DNA of 36,491 nucleotides from DATKZS01 sp035527835 [NCBI: bacterium] (GTDB lineage Bacteria > RBG-13-61-14), in NCBI GenBank assembly GCA_035527835.1, contig DATKZS010000182.1:1-36491 (forward strand), written 5' to 3'. Below, one piece after another: positions 15,567 to 23,910 of this stretch. A program made the translations under genes and the position numbers. Position 1 is the stretch's first letter; every line of letters begins with the position of its first letter. The notes under the pieces are model-generated. The model saw only the letters and a list, made by a program, of their open reading frames with translations, made no database searches and was not told the origin of the DNA.

Positions 15567-16127
15567 TTATTTATCGCCGAACGGCGCACCGAACCGGTTC
15601 TTGTGGGTGAACTCCTTGATCTCCTTCCGGGGCGGGGCCTTGCCCTCCTTGGCCGGATGGCCCAGGGGAATGAGCTCGTAGAGCTTGACGTCATCGGGCA
15701 GGCCCAGGACCTTGCCGGCCTTTTCGTGGTCGAGGAGGCCCAGGTGGAGCGTGCCGAGACCCTCGGCCCAGGCCGCGAGGCAGATGTTCTGGCAGGCGAT
15801 GCCGATGTCGAACATGACCCAGTCGCCGTGAACGGTGGCCGCCTTGGCGCCGTAAAAGCCGGACTTGCCCTGCCGTCCGCACACCGCCAGCACGAGCGGC
15901 GCGGAAAGCATGCCCTTCCTTCCCGGGTTGGCCTCGGGCACGCACTCGCCGAGCGCGGCCTTCACCGCCGGATCGTCCACCACCACGACCTCCCAGGTCT
16001 GCATGTTCACCCACGACGGCGCCCATTGGCAGGCCTCCAGGACCTTGTGCAACTGCTCCGCGGAGACCGGATCCTCCGTGTACTTCCTCATGCTCCGCCG
16101 CGTCCGGATACATTCATGCACGTCCAT
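15567..16127 (-). CDS. Nitroreductase-family flavoprotein
   Basis: This 186-residue protein begins MDVHECIRTRRSMRKYTEDP, the FMN-binding RRSxRxY motif typical of nitroreductases. It continues with LEACQWAPSWVNMQTWEVVV and FDIGIACQNICLAAWAEGLG, the dimer-interface and flavin-contact helices, and ends with IPLGHPAKEGKAPPRKEIKEF. It probably reduces nitroaromatics, quinones or enones with NAD(P)H. I chose the ATG at 16127 because GGGAGG lies 8 nt before it; the frame is open nine codons further. The gene is divergent from rodA. Confidence 0.85.
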   Translation of the reverse strand: MDVHECIRTRRSMRKYTEDPVSAEQLHKVLEACQWAPSWVNMQTWEVVVVDDPAVKAALGECVPEANPGRKGMLSAPLVLAVCGRQGKSGFYGAKAATVHGDWVMFDIGIACQNICLAAWAEGLGTLHLGLLDHEKAGKVLGLPDDVKLYELIPLGHPAKEGKAPPRKEIKEFTHKNRFGAPFGDK

Positions 16128-16196
16128 CACTATTACCTCCCTTAATGACCCCACGGCCCTTTATATCATCCCGCGCCAACAGAATCCAGCGCGGGT

Positions 16197-16224
16197 TTGC
16201 ACCGTTGCCCTTCTCTGCTAGCAT
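16197..16224 (+). promoter_or_regulatory. Possible sigma70 promoter of rodA
   Basis: TTGCAC (16197-16202), a 16-bp spacer and TAGCAT (16219-16224) lie in the nitroreductase/rodA divergent spacer. The match is moderate and the leader to the ATG at 16239 would be very short. Confidence 0.25.
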
Positions 16225-16238
16225 GGAATAACGCGGCC

Positions 16239-17342
16239 ATGTCAATTTTCCAGATAGACCGGCGGTCCATCGCCAATTTTGACTGGTGGATGCTCGGGAT
16301 GCTGGTCCTGCTCAACGCGGTGGGGATCGTCAACCTCTACAGCGCGGCGGTGGGCACCGGGTTGTGGAAGACCCAGGCCTACTGGTTCCTGATCGGGCTC
16401 GCGGTCACCGCGTTCGTCCTGGTCATTGATTATAAGACCCTGGAAGGGATGGCGCCGGCGATTTATGTTTTTTCCTTCCTGCTCCTCGCCGGCGTGCACG
16501 TGTTCGGGCGGCGGATCTCCGGGGCCAGGAGCTGGTACGACCTGGGCTTCGCCCACTTCCAGCCCTCCGAGCTCATGAAGATCGCCCTCATCCTGATGAT
16601 CGCCCGCGTGTATCACTCCCATAGCACCATGAAGCCGCTCGGGCTCCGCGAGCTCTTATGGCCCTCTCTCCTCGCCGGCCTTCCCGTCATTGCCGTCATC
16701 ATGGAGCCTGACCTGGGCACGGCCTTTACGGTCATGCTCCTTTTCGGCTCGATGATGCTCTTCGCGGGGATCAAAAAAAACCTGCTGATCATCGCCGCGG
16801 CATCCTGCGTCGTCCTGATCGTCTCCTACCCTTTGTGGAAGCAGGCGCTCAAGCCGCACCAGCAGGCCCGCATCGAGACTTTCCTCCACCCGGAGCAGGA
16901 CCCCAAGGGCGCAGGCTACCACGTGCTCCAGGCCAAGATCGCGGTCGGGTCCGGCGGGCTATTGGGCCAGGGCTTCATGAAGGGCAACCAGAGCATGCTC
17001 CGCTTCCTGCCCGACCAGCAGACGGACTTTGCCTTCGGGGTGTGGGCCGAGGAGATGGGCTTTATCCGGGTATTCGGGGTACTGGCGCTCTATTGCTGGA
17101 TGGTGTTGCATGGCATCAGCATCGCGCAGGACGCCAAGGACAAGTTCGGGGTCATGCTGGCGGTGGGCTGCTCCGCGCTGCTCTTCTGGCACATCTTCAT
17201 CAACGTCGCCATGGTGGTCGGCATCTTCCCCGTGATCGGAGTGCCGCTCCCCTTCATGTCCTACGGCGGCTCCAACCTCATGACCTTCATGATCGCCGTC
17301 GCGCTCATCATTAACGTCAGGATGAGGAAGTACTTCTTTTAA
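16239..17342 (+). CDS. rodA: Rod-shape-determining protein RodA (SEDS glycosyltransferase)
   Basis: This 367-residue polytopic membrane protein of the FtsW/RodA/SpoVE family polymerises lipid II glycan with a class B penicillin-binding protein. Visible family signatures are GARSWYDLGFAHFQPSELMKI, MEPDLGTA (bearing the conserved Asp), QTDFAFGVWAEEMGF, and the terminal IFPVIGVPLPFMSYGGSNLM. About ten membrane segments and the length fit RodA better than FtsW. The ATG at 16239 places the start before the cytoplasmic SIFQIDRRSIANFDW segment. No mre or pbp2 genes are adjacent. Confidence 0.9.
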   Translation: MSIFQIDRRSIANFDWWMLGMLVLLNAVGIVNLYSAAVGTGLWKTQAYWFLIGLAVTAFVLVIDYKTLEGMAPAIYVFSFLLLAGVHVFGRRISGARSWYDLGFAHFQPSELMKIALILMIARVYHSHSTMKPLGLRELLWPSLLAGLPVIAVIMEPDLGTAFTVMLLFGSMMLFAGIKKNLLIIAAASCVVLIVSYPLWKQALKPHQQARIETFLHPEQDPKGAGYHVLQAKIAVGSGGLLGQGFMKGNQSMLRFLPDQQTDFAFGVWAEEMGFIRVFGVLALYCWMVLHGISIAQDAKDKFGVMLAVGCSALLFWHIFINVAMVVGIFPVIGVPLPFMSYGGSNLMTFMIAVALIINVRMRKYFF

Positions 17343-17356
17343 TAAGAGAGTGGATC

Positions 17357-17430
17357 AAGCGCAAAGGCGCAAAGAACGCAGAGATTAAAAAAAGAAAATT
17401 TTTCTCAGCGTTCTTTGCGCCTTTGCGCTT
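17357..17430. terminator. 23-bp perfect inverted repeat (GCGCAAAG type), bidirectional terminator candidate
   Basis: The left arm 17357-17379 (GCGCAAAG units at 8/9-nt spacing) is perfectly complementary to 17408-17430, with a 28-nt A/T-rich loop. It fills the 96-bp gap between the convergent stops of rodA and the MaoC gene, and a run of A follows on the plus strand. It is well placed to terminate both transcripts. Confidence 0.7.
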
Positions 17431-17438
17431 AAAAAATA

Positions 17439-17900
17439 TTATTCCAGGTACCGGTAAATCGCCTCCGCCACGCACGCCGGCTTGTCCTGGCCCGAGACCT
17501 CGAAGGTGAGCGTCCACGTGCTCTGCACCCCGCCCTTGATGTCCTCCACGCCGGTAAGGAGCGCCCGCATCCGCACCTCTTCCCCCACCGGCAGCGGCGC
17601 CGGGAACCGCAGCTTGTTGAGCCCGTAATTGATCGTCATCCGCTTCTTTTCCACGTCCACGATCTGGGCCCGCAGCATCGGCGCCAGGCTCAAAGTAAAA
17701 TAACCGTGCGCGATCGTCCTCTTATAAGGCGACTCCGTGGCCGCCCGCTCCGGGTCCGTATGGATCCACTGCATGTCCCCCGTCGCCTTCGCGAACAGGT
17801 CAACCTCCTCCTGCGTCACCCGCTTCCACTCGCTCACCCCCACTTCCTTGCCCACCCAATCCTTCAACGCCCCCACCGTGGGGATCATCACTTTTGCCAT
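17439..17900 (-). CDS. MaoC-like (R)-specific enoyl-CoA hydratase
   Basis: This 153-residue single hot-dog domain has the hydratase-2 motif FAKATGDMQWIHTDPERA (catalytic Asp and His) and TIAHGYFTLSLAPML, which forms the CoA channel. It would hydrate trans-2-enoyl-CoA to the (R)-3-hydroxyacyl-CoA, or act on a related acyl thioester. The start is the ATG at 17900. It ends convergently with rodA and is followed upstream by a transporter gene on the same strand, with no clear pathway link. Confidence 0.85.
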   Translation of the reverse strand: MAKVMIPTVGALKDWVGKEVGVSEWKRVTQEEVDLFAKATGDMQWIHTDPERAATESPYKRTIAHGYFTLSLAPMLRAQIVDVEKKRMTINYGLNKLRFPAPLPVGEEVRMRALLTGVEDIKGGVQSTWTLTFEVSGQDKPACVAEAIYRYLE

Positions 17901-17974
17901 CTTCCCGACCTCCCGATTTTTTTCCCGGTCTCAAGCGTTAAGTTGTGCGAGCGTCCTTGGCCGCGACCTTGCAC

Positions 17975-18010
17975 GCAAGCCTCAAGCCTCACGCCTCAAG
18001 CCTCACTCCT
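17975..18010. repeat. Tandem GCCTCAA/GCCTCAC repeats
   Basis: Five imperfect 7-8-bp units (AAGCCTC/ACGCCTC) lie in the spacer between the MaoC and transporter genes and just touch the transporter's 3' end. They resemble the GGTTTG-type tandem tract at 14015-14045 in style but not in sequence. Confidence 0.5.
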
Positions 18011-18854
18011 TCTTCACCCCCTCGATCCGGTCCGACTTTTCCGTGGCGGTGAGCAGGATGACGCCCGCGATGATGACGGCGATGGCGGCGTACTGGACGG
18101 GTTTCAGGGACTGGCCGAAGGTGAAGTATTCGATGACGACGGGGGCGAGGATGATGAAGGAGTTGATGGTGGGCACGACGACCATGGCCTTGGCGCGCCA
18201 GAAGGCGAACTGGGTGAAGACGGTGGCCATGACTCCGCAGATGAAGCCGAAGATGGCCAGCGGGTTGGTGACGAGTCCGATGATGCTGTTGCCGGTATCA
18301 ACCAGTCCCATGTCGGCGAGGATCATGGCGGAGCCGATGAGGATGCCGGGCAGCGAGCCCACGGAGAAGCCGTAGAAGCGGTTGGTCTTCCAGGAGTACA
18401 GCGCGAGCAGGCCGAAGCCGCCGAAGATGGCGCCGAAGGACATGAGGAAGCTCGTGAGCGAGAAGGACTTCTGCTCGACCGGCGCGTCGAAGTATTTCAT
18501 GAGGGCGGTTCCGGCGAGCACGAGGCCGGCGCCGCCGAGCTCCCGCCACCCGATCTTTTCGTGGAGCACGAGCCAGGCGAAGATGACGAGCCCGATCATG
18601 CCGACGCCGTTGAAGGAGCTGACCATGGAGGTGCGTTCGGTGTACTTGAGGGCGAGGGGGAGGATCACCACGGCGGAGGCGGTGAGGGCGAGCCCGACGA
18701 ACCAGATGAGCGTGTCGGGCAGGTTCTCCTTGTTGAACATCTGCCCTTTCTTGCCCCAGATGTGGACCTTCCATTTCTGGACGCCCTTGCCCACGTTGAT
18801 GTTGGTGGAGGCCAGGATGGCGAGTCCGATGCCCAGCGCCAGCGATCCTTCCAT
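18003..18854 (-). CDS. DMT/EamA-type membrane transporter
   Basis: This 283-residue protein has about ten hydrophobic helices in two halves, with features of the drug/metabolite transporter superfamily: VVILPLALKYTERTSMVSSF then IFAWLVLHEKIGWRELGGAGLVLAG in the first half, and QFAFWRAKAMVVVPTINSF then FGQSLKPVQYAAIAVIIAGV in the second. The substrate is unknown. The ATG overlaps the stop of the upstream small gene by one base (TAATG), indicating coupled translation. Confidence 0.75.
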   Translation of the reverse strand: MEGSLALGIGLAILASTNINVGKGVQKWKVHIWGKKGQMFNKENLPDTLIWFVGLALTASAVVILPLALKYTERTSMVSSFNGVGMIGLVIFAWLVLHEKIGWRELGGAGLVLAGTALMKYFDAPVEQKSFSLTSFLMSFGAIFGGFGLLALYSWKTNRFYGFSVGSLPGILIGSAMILADMGLVDTGNSIIGLVTNPLAIFGFICGVMATVFTQFAFWRAKAMVVVPTINSFIILAPVVIEYFTFGQSLKPVQYAAIAVIIAGVILLTATEKSDRIEGVKKE

Positions 18855-19195
18855 TAACTCTTTCCTCCGCTCTTGGCCGCGGCCTCTTGTTCGAGCCGGC
18901 CGGCCCATTGTTTGACCCGGTCCTGGAATTTCCCGATGGCCTTGGTGTCGTGGGTGGCGAGCGAATAGGCGTAATCCGAGAGATCGAGCTCCATGAACTC
19001 GACCAGCTCGCTCATCAATTTTTCGCGGGCCGTTTTCGGCTTGTCCGGCGGCTGGAAATCGGCCGTCACCTCGCGGAGCACCCCGTCGAGCTCGGAGGGC
19101 GTGATTCCGCCCTGGCTCGCCTCGCGGAAGGCTTCCAGCGCGACGAGAAGGCCCGCTTCGCAAACTCTATTATTGTCCGCCTCGTTTGTCTTCAT
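18854..19195 (-). CDS. Small helical protein of unknown function
   Basis: This 113-residue, largely alpha-helical, charged protein has no signal peptide or membrane segment. The C-terminal half (FMELDLSDYAYSLATHDTKA ... FQDRVKQWAGRLEQEAAAK) looks like a helical bundle. GAGGGATTTC before the ATG at 19195 is an acceptable ribosome-binding site. It overlaps the transporter gene by one base, so it may be a soluble partner or regulator of that transporter. I do not recognise a family. Confidence 0.6.
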   Translation of the reverse strand: MKTNEADNNRVCEAGLLVALEAFREASQGGITPSELDGVLREVTADFQPPDKPKTAREKLMSELVEFMELDLSDYAYSLATHDTKAIGKFQDRVKQWAGRLEQEAAAKSGGKS

Positions 19196-19226
19196 GAAAT
19201 CCCTCGATAATGCATTAAAAATTTTC

Positions 19227-21764
19227 TCAATCGGCGTGCTCCAATTTCAGATAATACATATCAAAATTTCCCGGGCTTCCTGGCGTCAATCTGATCTCCC
19301 TGACTTCCCGCGCCAGCACCCACCGGGGAAGGCCGGAAAGCCCGATGTAGTGCGTCTCTTCCCTGGGCCGGGAATCGAGGGGTATTTTCATATCGCATGC
19401 TATTGTTTTACCTGAATAGTCCAAATATATCCATTCAATCCCCAAAAAGCTCCGGGCATCAATATTTTTCCCGAGCTTCAGGGCAAGACGATCAAACGCC
19501 AGCGGATTGATTTGAACCGGGCCGGTGGTAATAAACGCAATCCCGGTTTCAATTGAATATTGCGCGGTTTGGCCCACCCGGGTCAGCTTGGCGCCAGGAC
19601 CGGGATCGAGCACCTCCACTTTTTCCGCGTCGGCCAGTATTAATGGCTCGACCTTGCCTTGGCGCTGCTCCGCATACCTGGCGCGGTTATCCAGGCCTTG
19701 CCTGATGGCCCCGCTGATGTCGGCGCCGCCGGCATCCAGGTCAAGGAAGAAAGTGAACCGGTCAAGGGCAAGCTGGGTCAGCTCATGGCTCTTTCCTTCC
19801 TCCGATTCGAACATCCCGCTTTTCAGGAGCCCGCGCAGCGGCGGGTTGCCGGGTCCGGGCCGGAGCCGCGCCATGAACACGCCCTGCCGGAGGTCGGCCG
19901 ATGCGAAATAACGGGCCAGGCATTTCCCCAGGTCGGAAAGCCTCTCCACATACACGGTGCGAAGCAGTCCCGCGGCCTCGGCCGACTCGCCGTAATCCGC
20001 GGCCACCAGGGCCTCCAGGACAACCGGCAGCGGATCGGCCGGGTCTTTTTCCGCGGCCCGGCTAAGCCGTTCCCGCGTGGCGCGAGAATGGCCGGGCAGG
20101 TCCTTTTCCAGCCCCAGATATATTCCCAGACGCAGGAAAACATTATGAAGGAAATGGTCGTCAACCTCGTGCGAGGCCAGGAAGGCTTGCTCGTCCCATG
20201 GCGAAGGCTCGGCCCATGGGAGCTTGCTCCAGACCCCGCCCAGCACGGCTTCGGGGCCCGCGCCGCCCGGTTCTTCGGCGCTCTCCCGGATGAGATCGTA
20301 GAACGCCTCGGCAATCACCTGCTGGCCCCACAAATTCGGATGGCAGTGGTCGTCGAACCAGTCGAAGCCCGGCGCCAGGTATGACGACTCCTCGATCAGC
20401 TTCTCGGTGTCGAGCAGCAAGACGTTGTCCGACCTCGCCACCTCCCGCACGATCTCGTTGATCGCGGAAGGCGCGCGGTTGGACATGACCACCCTGGCCT
20501 CCTCGTCACGCGCGCGCTTGAAATCCGAGAGGGCCTCGGCCCGGAGCTTTTCCTGATACGCGGGATCGAGGACCGGGAGGTCCGAAGCCAGCCCCATGAC
20601 CTTCTCCGGCTCGCCGCCCTCCTCCGGCCGCGCTGAATCGCCATCCAACACGAGGCGGTCTTCATCACGGTCCGGCCTCTTCATGCCCATTTCCACCAGG
20701 GCGGTCTTGATGCGGCCAAGCTCGAACGAGATCGCGGCATAGCCCGGATAGCGCTCCCTGGCCTGCGCCAGGATCTTGAGGGCTTCTTCATAATTCATCA
20801 TCGTGTCGTCTATCGGCGGCATCGGGGCGCCGTGGTGCAGCCCCGGAACAGGCTGCCCAGCGGCCGCCTCACTTGTTTCAGTCATTTCCCGGGCCTTGAG
20901 AATCGCTTCCAGCGCGTCCCTCCGGTACATTTCCGGGAAAGCGGGCGGAACCGACCGGAGATCGGGCGGCCAGTCGCGGAGGTTCGAGGCCATGGTGGAG
21001 AGGATGACGGGCACGCCGCGGGCGCGGCAATCGCGCGCGATTTTTTCCATGGACCGGCGGTAATCGTCCAGCACCTTTTGATAGACGGCGGCGGACAGCG
21101 GCGCGGGCGGGGGCAGCGTAAGGCCCACGTCCGCGTTTTCATCAACCGACTTCATCGTGGTGAGCATGGCGCCGCCCGCCAACAGGTCCGCGGCCCGGCC
21201 GATCATCCTCGCCACCCGGATCCGGCCCAGACCGGACCCGCGTTTAATTCCCTCCAACGCCTTGAGCACCGGAGTCGCGCGAAGCTGAGAGATGAACTCG
21301 TTCTGGCCCGAATAAACGATGACCAGGTCCGGCCCGTACCCGAGCGCCTCCCTCACCACCGCCTCAACCTCCGCCGAGTCCATGCCCATGCGCCCCAGGT
21401 TGATGACCTCGACCCGGCCCTCCGGCAGCGAGTCCTCCAAAAGTGCGGCCAGCCGCGCTCCGATGCTCGAACGCGGATGATACGGAAAACCGAGCGCCGT
21501 GCTCCCTCCCGCGATCATGATCCGGAGCGCGCCCTTCTCCTTTTCCGGGCTGAACTCCGGCTTCAGGCCGTTAAGCTCATAGCGCACCCGCGGCCGGCCG
21601 TCCGCGCCGGTGAAAACGGTGAAGGTCTTTTCCGGGGCGAACAGACCGAACCCGCGCAATACGATTTCCAATAAGACCAGGAAAATGAGCAGTACCGGGA
21701 GCGCGAACAACGCCTTGTGTTTCCCGGGCAGGGTCCGATTATTCTGATCGTGCGCCATGCTCAT
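19227..21764 (-). CDS. Large SGNH-hydrolase protein with TPR-like regions
   Basis: This 845-residue protein has an N-terminal transmembrane anchor (about 18-38) followed by an extracytoplasmic SGNH/GDSL hydrolase fold. RIMIAGGSTALGFP carries the nucleophile Ser88, Gly is in INLGRMGMDS, VYSGQNEF carries Asn154, and DWFDDHCHPNLWGQQVIAEA (around residue 475) carries the Asp/His pair. Between the Asn and Asp/His blocks is an insertion with TPR-like helices (NYEEALKILAQARERYPGYA). After the catalytic domain come further helical repeats and a beta-rich C-terminal domain. It probably esterifies or de-esterifies an envelope polysaccharide. A weak ribosome-binding region precedes the ATG at 21764, so the start is uncertain by a few codons. 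Confidence 0.75.
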   Translation of the reverse strand: MSMAHDQNNRTLPGKHKALFALPVLLIFLVLLEIVLRGFGLFAPEKTFTVFTGADGRPRVRYELNGLKPEFSPEKEKGALRIMIAGGSTALGFPYHPRSSIGARLAALLEDSLPEGRVEVINLGRMGMDSAEVEAVVREALGYGPDLVIVYSGQNEFISQLRATPVLKALEGIKRGSGLGRIRVARMIGRAADLLAGGAMLTTMKSVDENADVGLTLPPPAPLSAAVYQKVLDDYRRSMEKIARDCRARGVPVILSTMASNLRDWPPDLRSVPPAFPEMYRRDALEAILKAREMTETSEAAAGQPVPGLHHGAPMPPIDDTMMNYEEALKILAQARERYPGYAAISFELGRIKTALVEMGMKRPDRDEDRLVLDGDSARPEEGGEPEKVMGLASDLPVLDPAYQEKLRAEALSDFKRARDEEARVVMSNRAPSAINEIVREVARSDNVLLLDTEKLIEESSYLAPGFDWFDDHCHPNLWGQQVIAEAFYDLIRESAEEPGGAGPEAVLGGVWSKLPWAEPSPWDEQAFLASHEVDDHFLHNVFLRLGIYLGLEKDLPGHSRATRERLSRAAEKDPADPLPVVLEALVAADYGESAEAAGLLRTVYVERLSDLGKCLARYFASADLRQGVFMARLRPGPGNPPLRGLLKSGMFESEEGKSHELTQLALDRFTFFLDLDAGGADISGAIRQGLDNRARYAEQRQGKVEPLILADAEKVEVLDPGPGAKLTRVGQTAQYSIETGIAFITTGPVQINPLAFDRLALKLGKNIDARSFLGIEWIYLDYSGKTIACDMKIPLDSRPREETHYIGLSGLPRWVLAREVREIRLTPGSPGNFDMYYLKLEHAD

Positions 21765-21845
21765 TTATTAGTAACGCATGCGAGGCCCGCTGTAAAGCAC
21801 CATGGCCCCGCTGCCCACTTGATATGGGCTCCAAGATGGGAGAAT

Positions 21846-22796
21846 ATGGACTCCGCGATGGAAACATTGAACAAAAGCCTGCTCGCCAGTCGCGGCGTTG
21901 GCTCCATGGCGTTAATGGTTGCTTCCGTCCTCTTTCTCGTCTTGCCGCCGGGCCGCGCCATTTCCTCCGAACCGCCCGCCACCCGCGACGGCGACACTTC
22001 GGAGGCCGGAGTGGTCCAGGTATATAGCGAGCCGGCCGGCGCCGTGGTCTATGTTGACGGCGTCCCCGCCCGTGACCGGACCCCGTTGGAACTGAGGCTT
22101 ACGCCCGGGACCCATGAAATCAGGATCGAGATGGACGGCTATAACGCCGAGACCCGCTCCCTCGAGATCGGCAGGGGCGGGAAGAGGCGGGTGGCGGCCC
22201 TGCTCCGACCCAAGCCCGAACAGGCCGCCCAGGACCGCAAGGCGTCGTTCGAGGGAGGGTACATCAACGCCGGAGCGGTCATGATGCGGGTCATCACCTC
22301 GGACGTGATGCTGGGCGCCACGGTGGCGCAGGTGGAGGTCGGTTTCCGCGACGAGTTCGCCACGGCGCCGGGCCTGGCCATCCAGCTCCGTTACATCCAA
22401 CCCCTCCGGGACCGGGCGTTCCTGATCGTGGACACCAGTTACCTGGACGCCCGGCTCCATGCCTCGAACGTCAAGTTCCCGGACCCCGTGAACAACGTGG
22501 ACAAAATCAGCCTGCTCCTTTTCCGCGGCTCGCTCGAATTGAGCGTGGGCCCCAACTATATTGACTACCTCCTGCCCTATGTCGGCGGCGGGTTCAGTTA
22601 CACGGTGATCGAGGACACGGACAAGGCGGGCTGGCTGGGCGGCGACAACCAGGTGCAGTTCACCGGTTACTCCGTGAAGGCCGGCATGATCTGGAACAGC
22701 CGCCACCACCTGGTCCTTAACCTCGAAGGCCAATACCACTGGGCTTACGATCTGGAGGACTACATGATCGTGGCGACGCTGGGGTACAAGCTGTAG
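21846..22796 (+). CDS. PEGA-domain protein with beta-barrel-like C-terminal region
   Basis: This 316-residue exported protein has a signal peptide at about 10-40 (MALMVASVLFLVLPPGRA). A PEGA domain follows at 57-110 (VQVYSEPAGAVVYVDGVPA, then TPLELRLTPGTHEIRIEMDGY), a surface or periplasmic beta module. The rest (FEGGYINAGAVMMRVI ... YMIVATLGYKL) alternates polar and hydrophobic residues and ends in a strand with a terminal leucine, suggesting an outer-membrane barrel. The ATG at 21846 has GGGAG just upstream, and an in-frame ATG at 21858 is an alternative. It is divergent from the SGNH gene. Confidence 0.7.
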   Translation: MDSAMETLNKSLLASRGVGSMALMVASVLFLVLPPGRAISSEPPATRDGDTSEAGVVQVYSEPAGAVVYVDGVPARDRTPLELRLTPGTHEIRIEMDGYNAETRSLEIGRGGKRRVAALLRPKPEQAAQDRKASFEGGYINAGAVMMRVITSDVMLGATVAQVEVGFRDEFATAPGLAIQLRYIQPLRDRAFLIVDTSYLDARLHASNVKFPDPVNNVDKISLLLFRGSLELSVGPNYIDYLLPYVGGGFSYTVIEDTDKAGWLGGDNQVQFTGYSVKAGMIWNSRHHLVLNLEGQYHWAYDLEDYMIVATLGYKL

Positions 22797-22881
22797 CGGA
22801 TGATCGGACATCATTGACCTGGCGCGGTCTCAGGTTGCGCCGGGTGAAGATGCCCGGCGAATCAAGGCGATAGGGGGAAGA

Positions 22882-23667
22882 ATGGAATTCAAGCCAAAAC
22901 GGGTATTGGGAAAGACCGGCCTCGCGGTCGGACGGCTGGGCGTGGCCGCGGGATATGGCGCGCCCACCGAGTCATTCCTCAAGGCCTTTGACCGCGGCTG
23001 CAACTATTTTTACTGGGGCTCGTTCCGGCGCGACAACATGGGCCGCGCCATCCGCCAGCTCTGCGGCCAGGGCAAGCGCGGCGAGCTCGTGATCGTGGTC
23101 CAGGTCTATAACCGCGTGGCCTCGATGATGGCCGCGAGCGTCGAGCGCGCGCTCAAGAAGGCCAAGCTCGATTATGCCGACGTGCTGCTCTTGGGCTGGC
23201 ACAACTCCATGCCCGCGCCTCGGATCGTCGAGGCCGCGCAAAGGCTTAAAGCCAGCGGCAAGGTCAAGTTCCTGGCCGTGAGCGGCCATCACCGGCCGGC
23301 TTTTCCGAAGATGGCGGAAACGGGCGCGTTCGACGTCCTGCACATCCGCTACAACGCCGCGCACCGCGGGGCCGAGGAACAGGTGTTCCCGAAGCTGCCG
23401 GAAAAGGGCCGGCCCGGAATCGTGACCTACACCGCCACCCGGTGGGGCAAGCTCCTGAAGCCCGGAAAAATGCCGCCGGGCGAAAAAACGCCCCGCGCCT
23501 CCGACTGCTACCGCTTCGCCCTCACCCACCCGGCGGTGGACGTGGTCATGACCGGTCCTAAAAACGCCGCGGAGATGGACGAGGCCCTGGCCACCCTCGA
23601 CCGCGGACCGCTCTCCGAAGACGAGATGAAGTGGATGAGAAAGGTCGGCGACTACGTGCATGGATGA
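22882..23667 (+). CDS. Aldo/keto reductase-family protein
   Basis: This 261-residue TIM-barrel protein begins KRVLGKTGLAVGRLGVAAGYG, the usual aldo/keto reductase start. It has FDRGCNYFYWGSFRRDNMGR where the catalytic Asp/Tyr block lies, LDYADVLLLGWHN, and the late FALTHPAVDVVMTGPKNAAEMDEAL block that binds NADPH phosphate. It is shorter than most family members (about 300-330), and the canonical catalytic Asp in strand 2 is not obvious (RGCNYFYWG instead of GxxxxDTA). It may therefore be a divergent or ferredoxin-domain-less variant. AGGGGGAAG precedes the ATG. Confidence 0.75.
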   Translation: MEFKPKRVLGKTGLAVGRLGVAAGYGAPTESFLKAFDRGCNYFYWGSFRRDNMGRAIRQLCGQGKRGELVIVVQVYNRVASMMAASVERALKKAKLDYADVLLLGWHNSMPAPRIVEAAQRLKASGKVKFLAVSGHHRPAFPKMAETGAFDVLHIRYNAAHRGAEEQVFPKLPEKGRPGIVTYTATRWGKLLKPGKMPPGEKTPRASDCYRFALTHPAVDVVMTGPKNAAEMDEALATLDRGPLSEDEMKWMRKVGDYVHG

Positions 23668-23692
23668 GGGAAGATGGAGCGCCAAGGTCCCC

Positions 23693-23884
23693 GCACCCCG
23701 CAAGGGGTGCAATATGAGTAGCCGTAGGTGCAACCTACGGAACAGCGCCCCCACAAGGTATCAACCCTGAAGGGGTTGAACCAAAAGCGGCGGGGAGGTG
23801 CGGCCCCTTCAGGGTCGGAACGGCGTCGCTCGATGTTCCGGGGGTTTCACCACCCGGCTACTCACATTATTCCCCTTCGGGGAA
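23693..23884. repeat. Multi-hairpin intergenic element
   Basis: Four perfect or near-perfect small hairpins lie in the 243-bp spacer: GCACCCC/GGGGTGC (23693-23710), CCGTAGGT/ACCTACGG (23722-23740), TCAACCCTGAAGGGGTTGA (23761-23779) and TTCCCCTTCGGGGAA (23870-23884). In addition, ACCCTGAAGGGG is repeated inverted as CCCCTTCAGGGT (23804-23815). The density of stems suggests a mobile, structured repeat or an untranslated RNA. It lies directly upstream of the secreted phosphodiesterase-like gene and could act in its leader. Confidence 0.65.
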
Positions 23885-23910
23885 ATGCATGGGACAGGAA
23901 TGATGAGAAC

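Noticed and set aside
17706-18857. 383-codon open frame on the plus strand
   Set aside because: Asp/Glu/Gly/His-rich shadow of the transporter gene with no domain signature.
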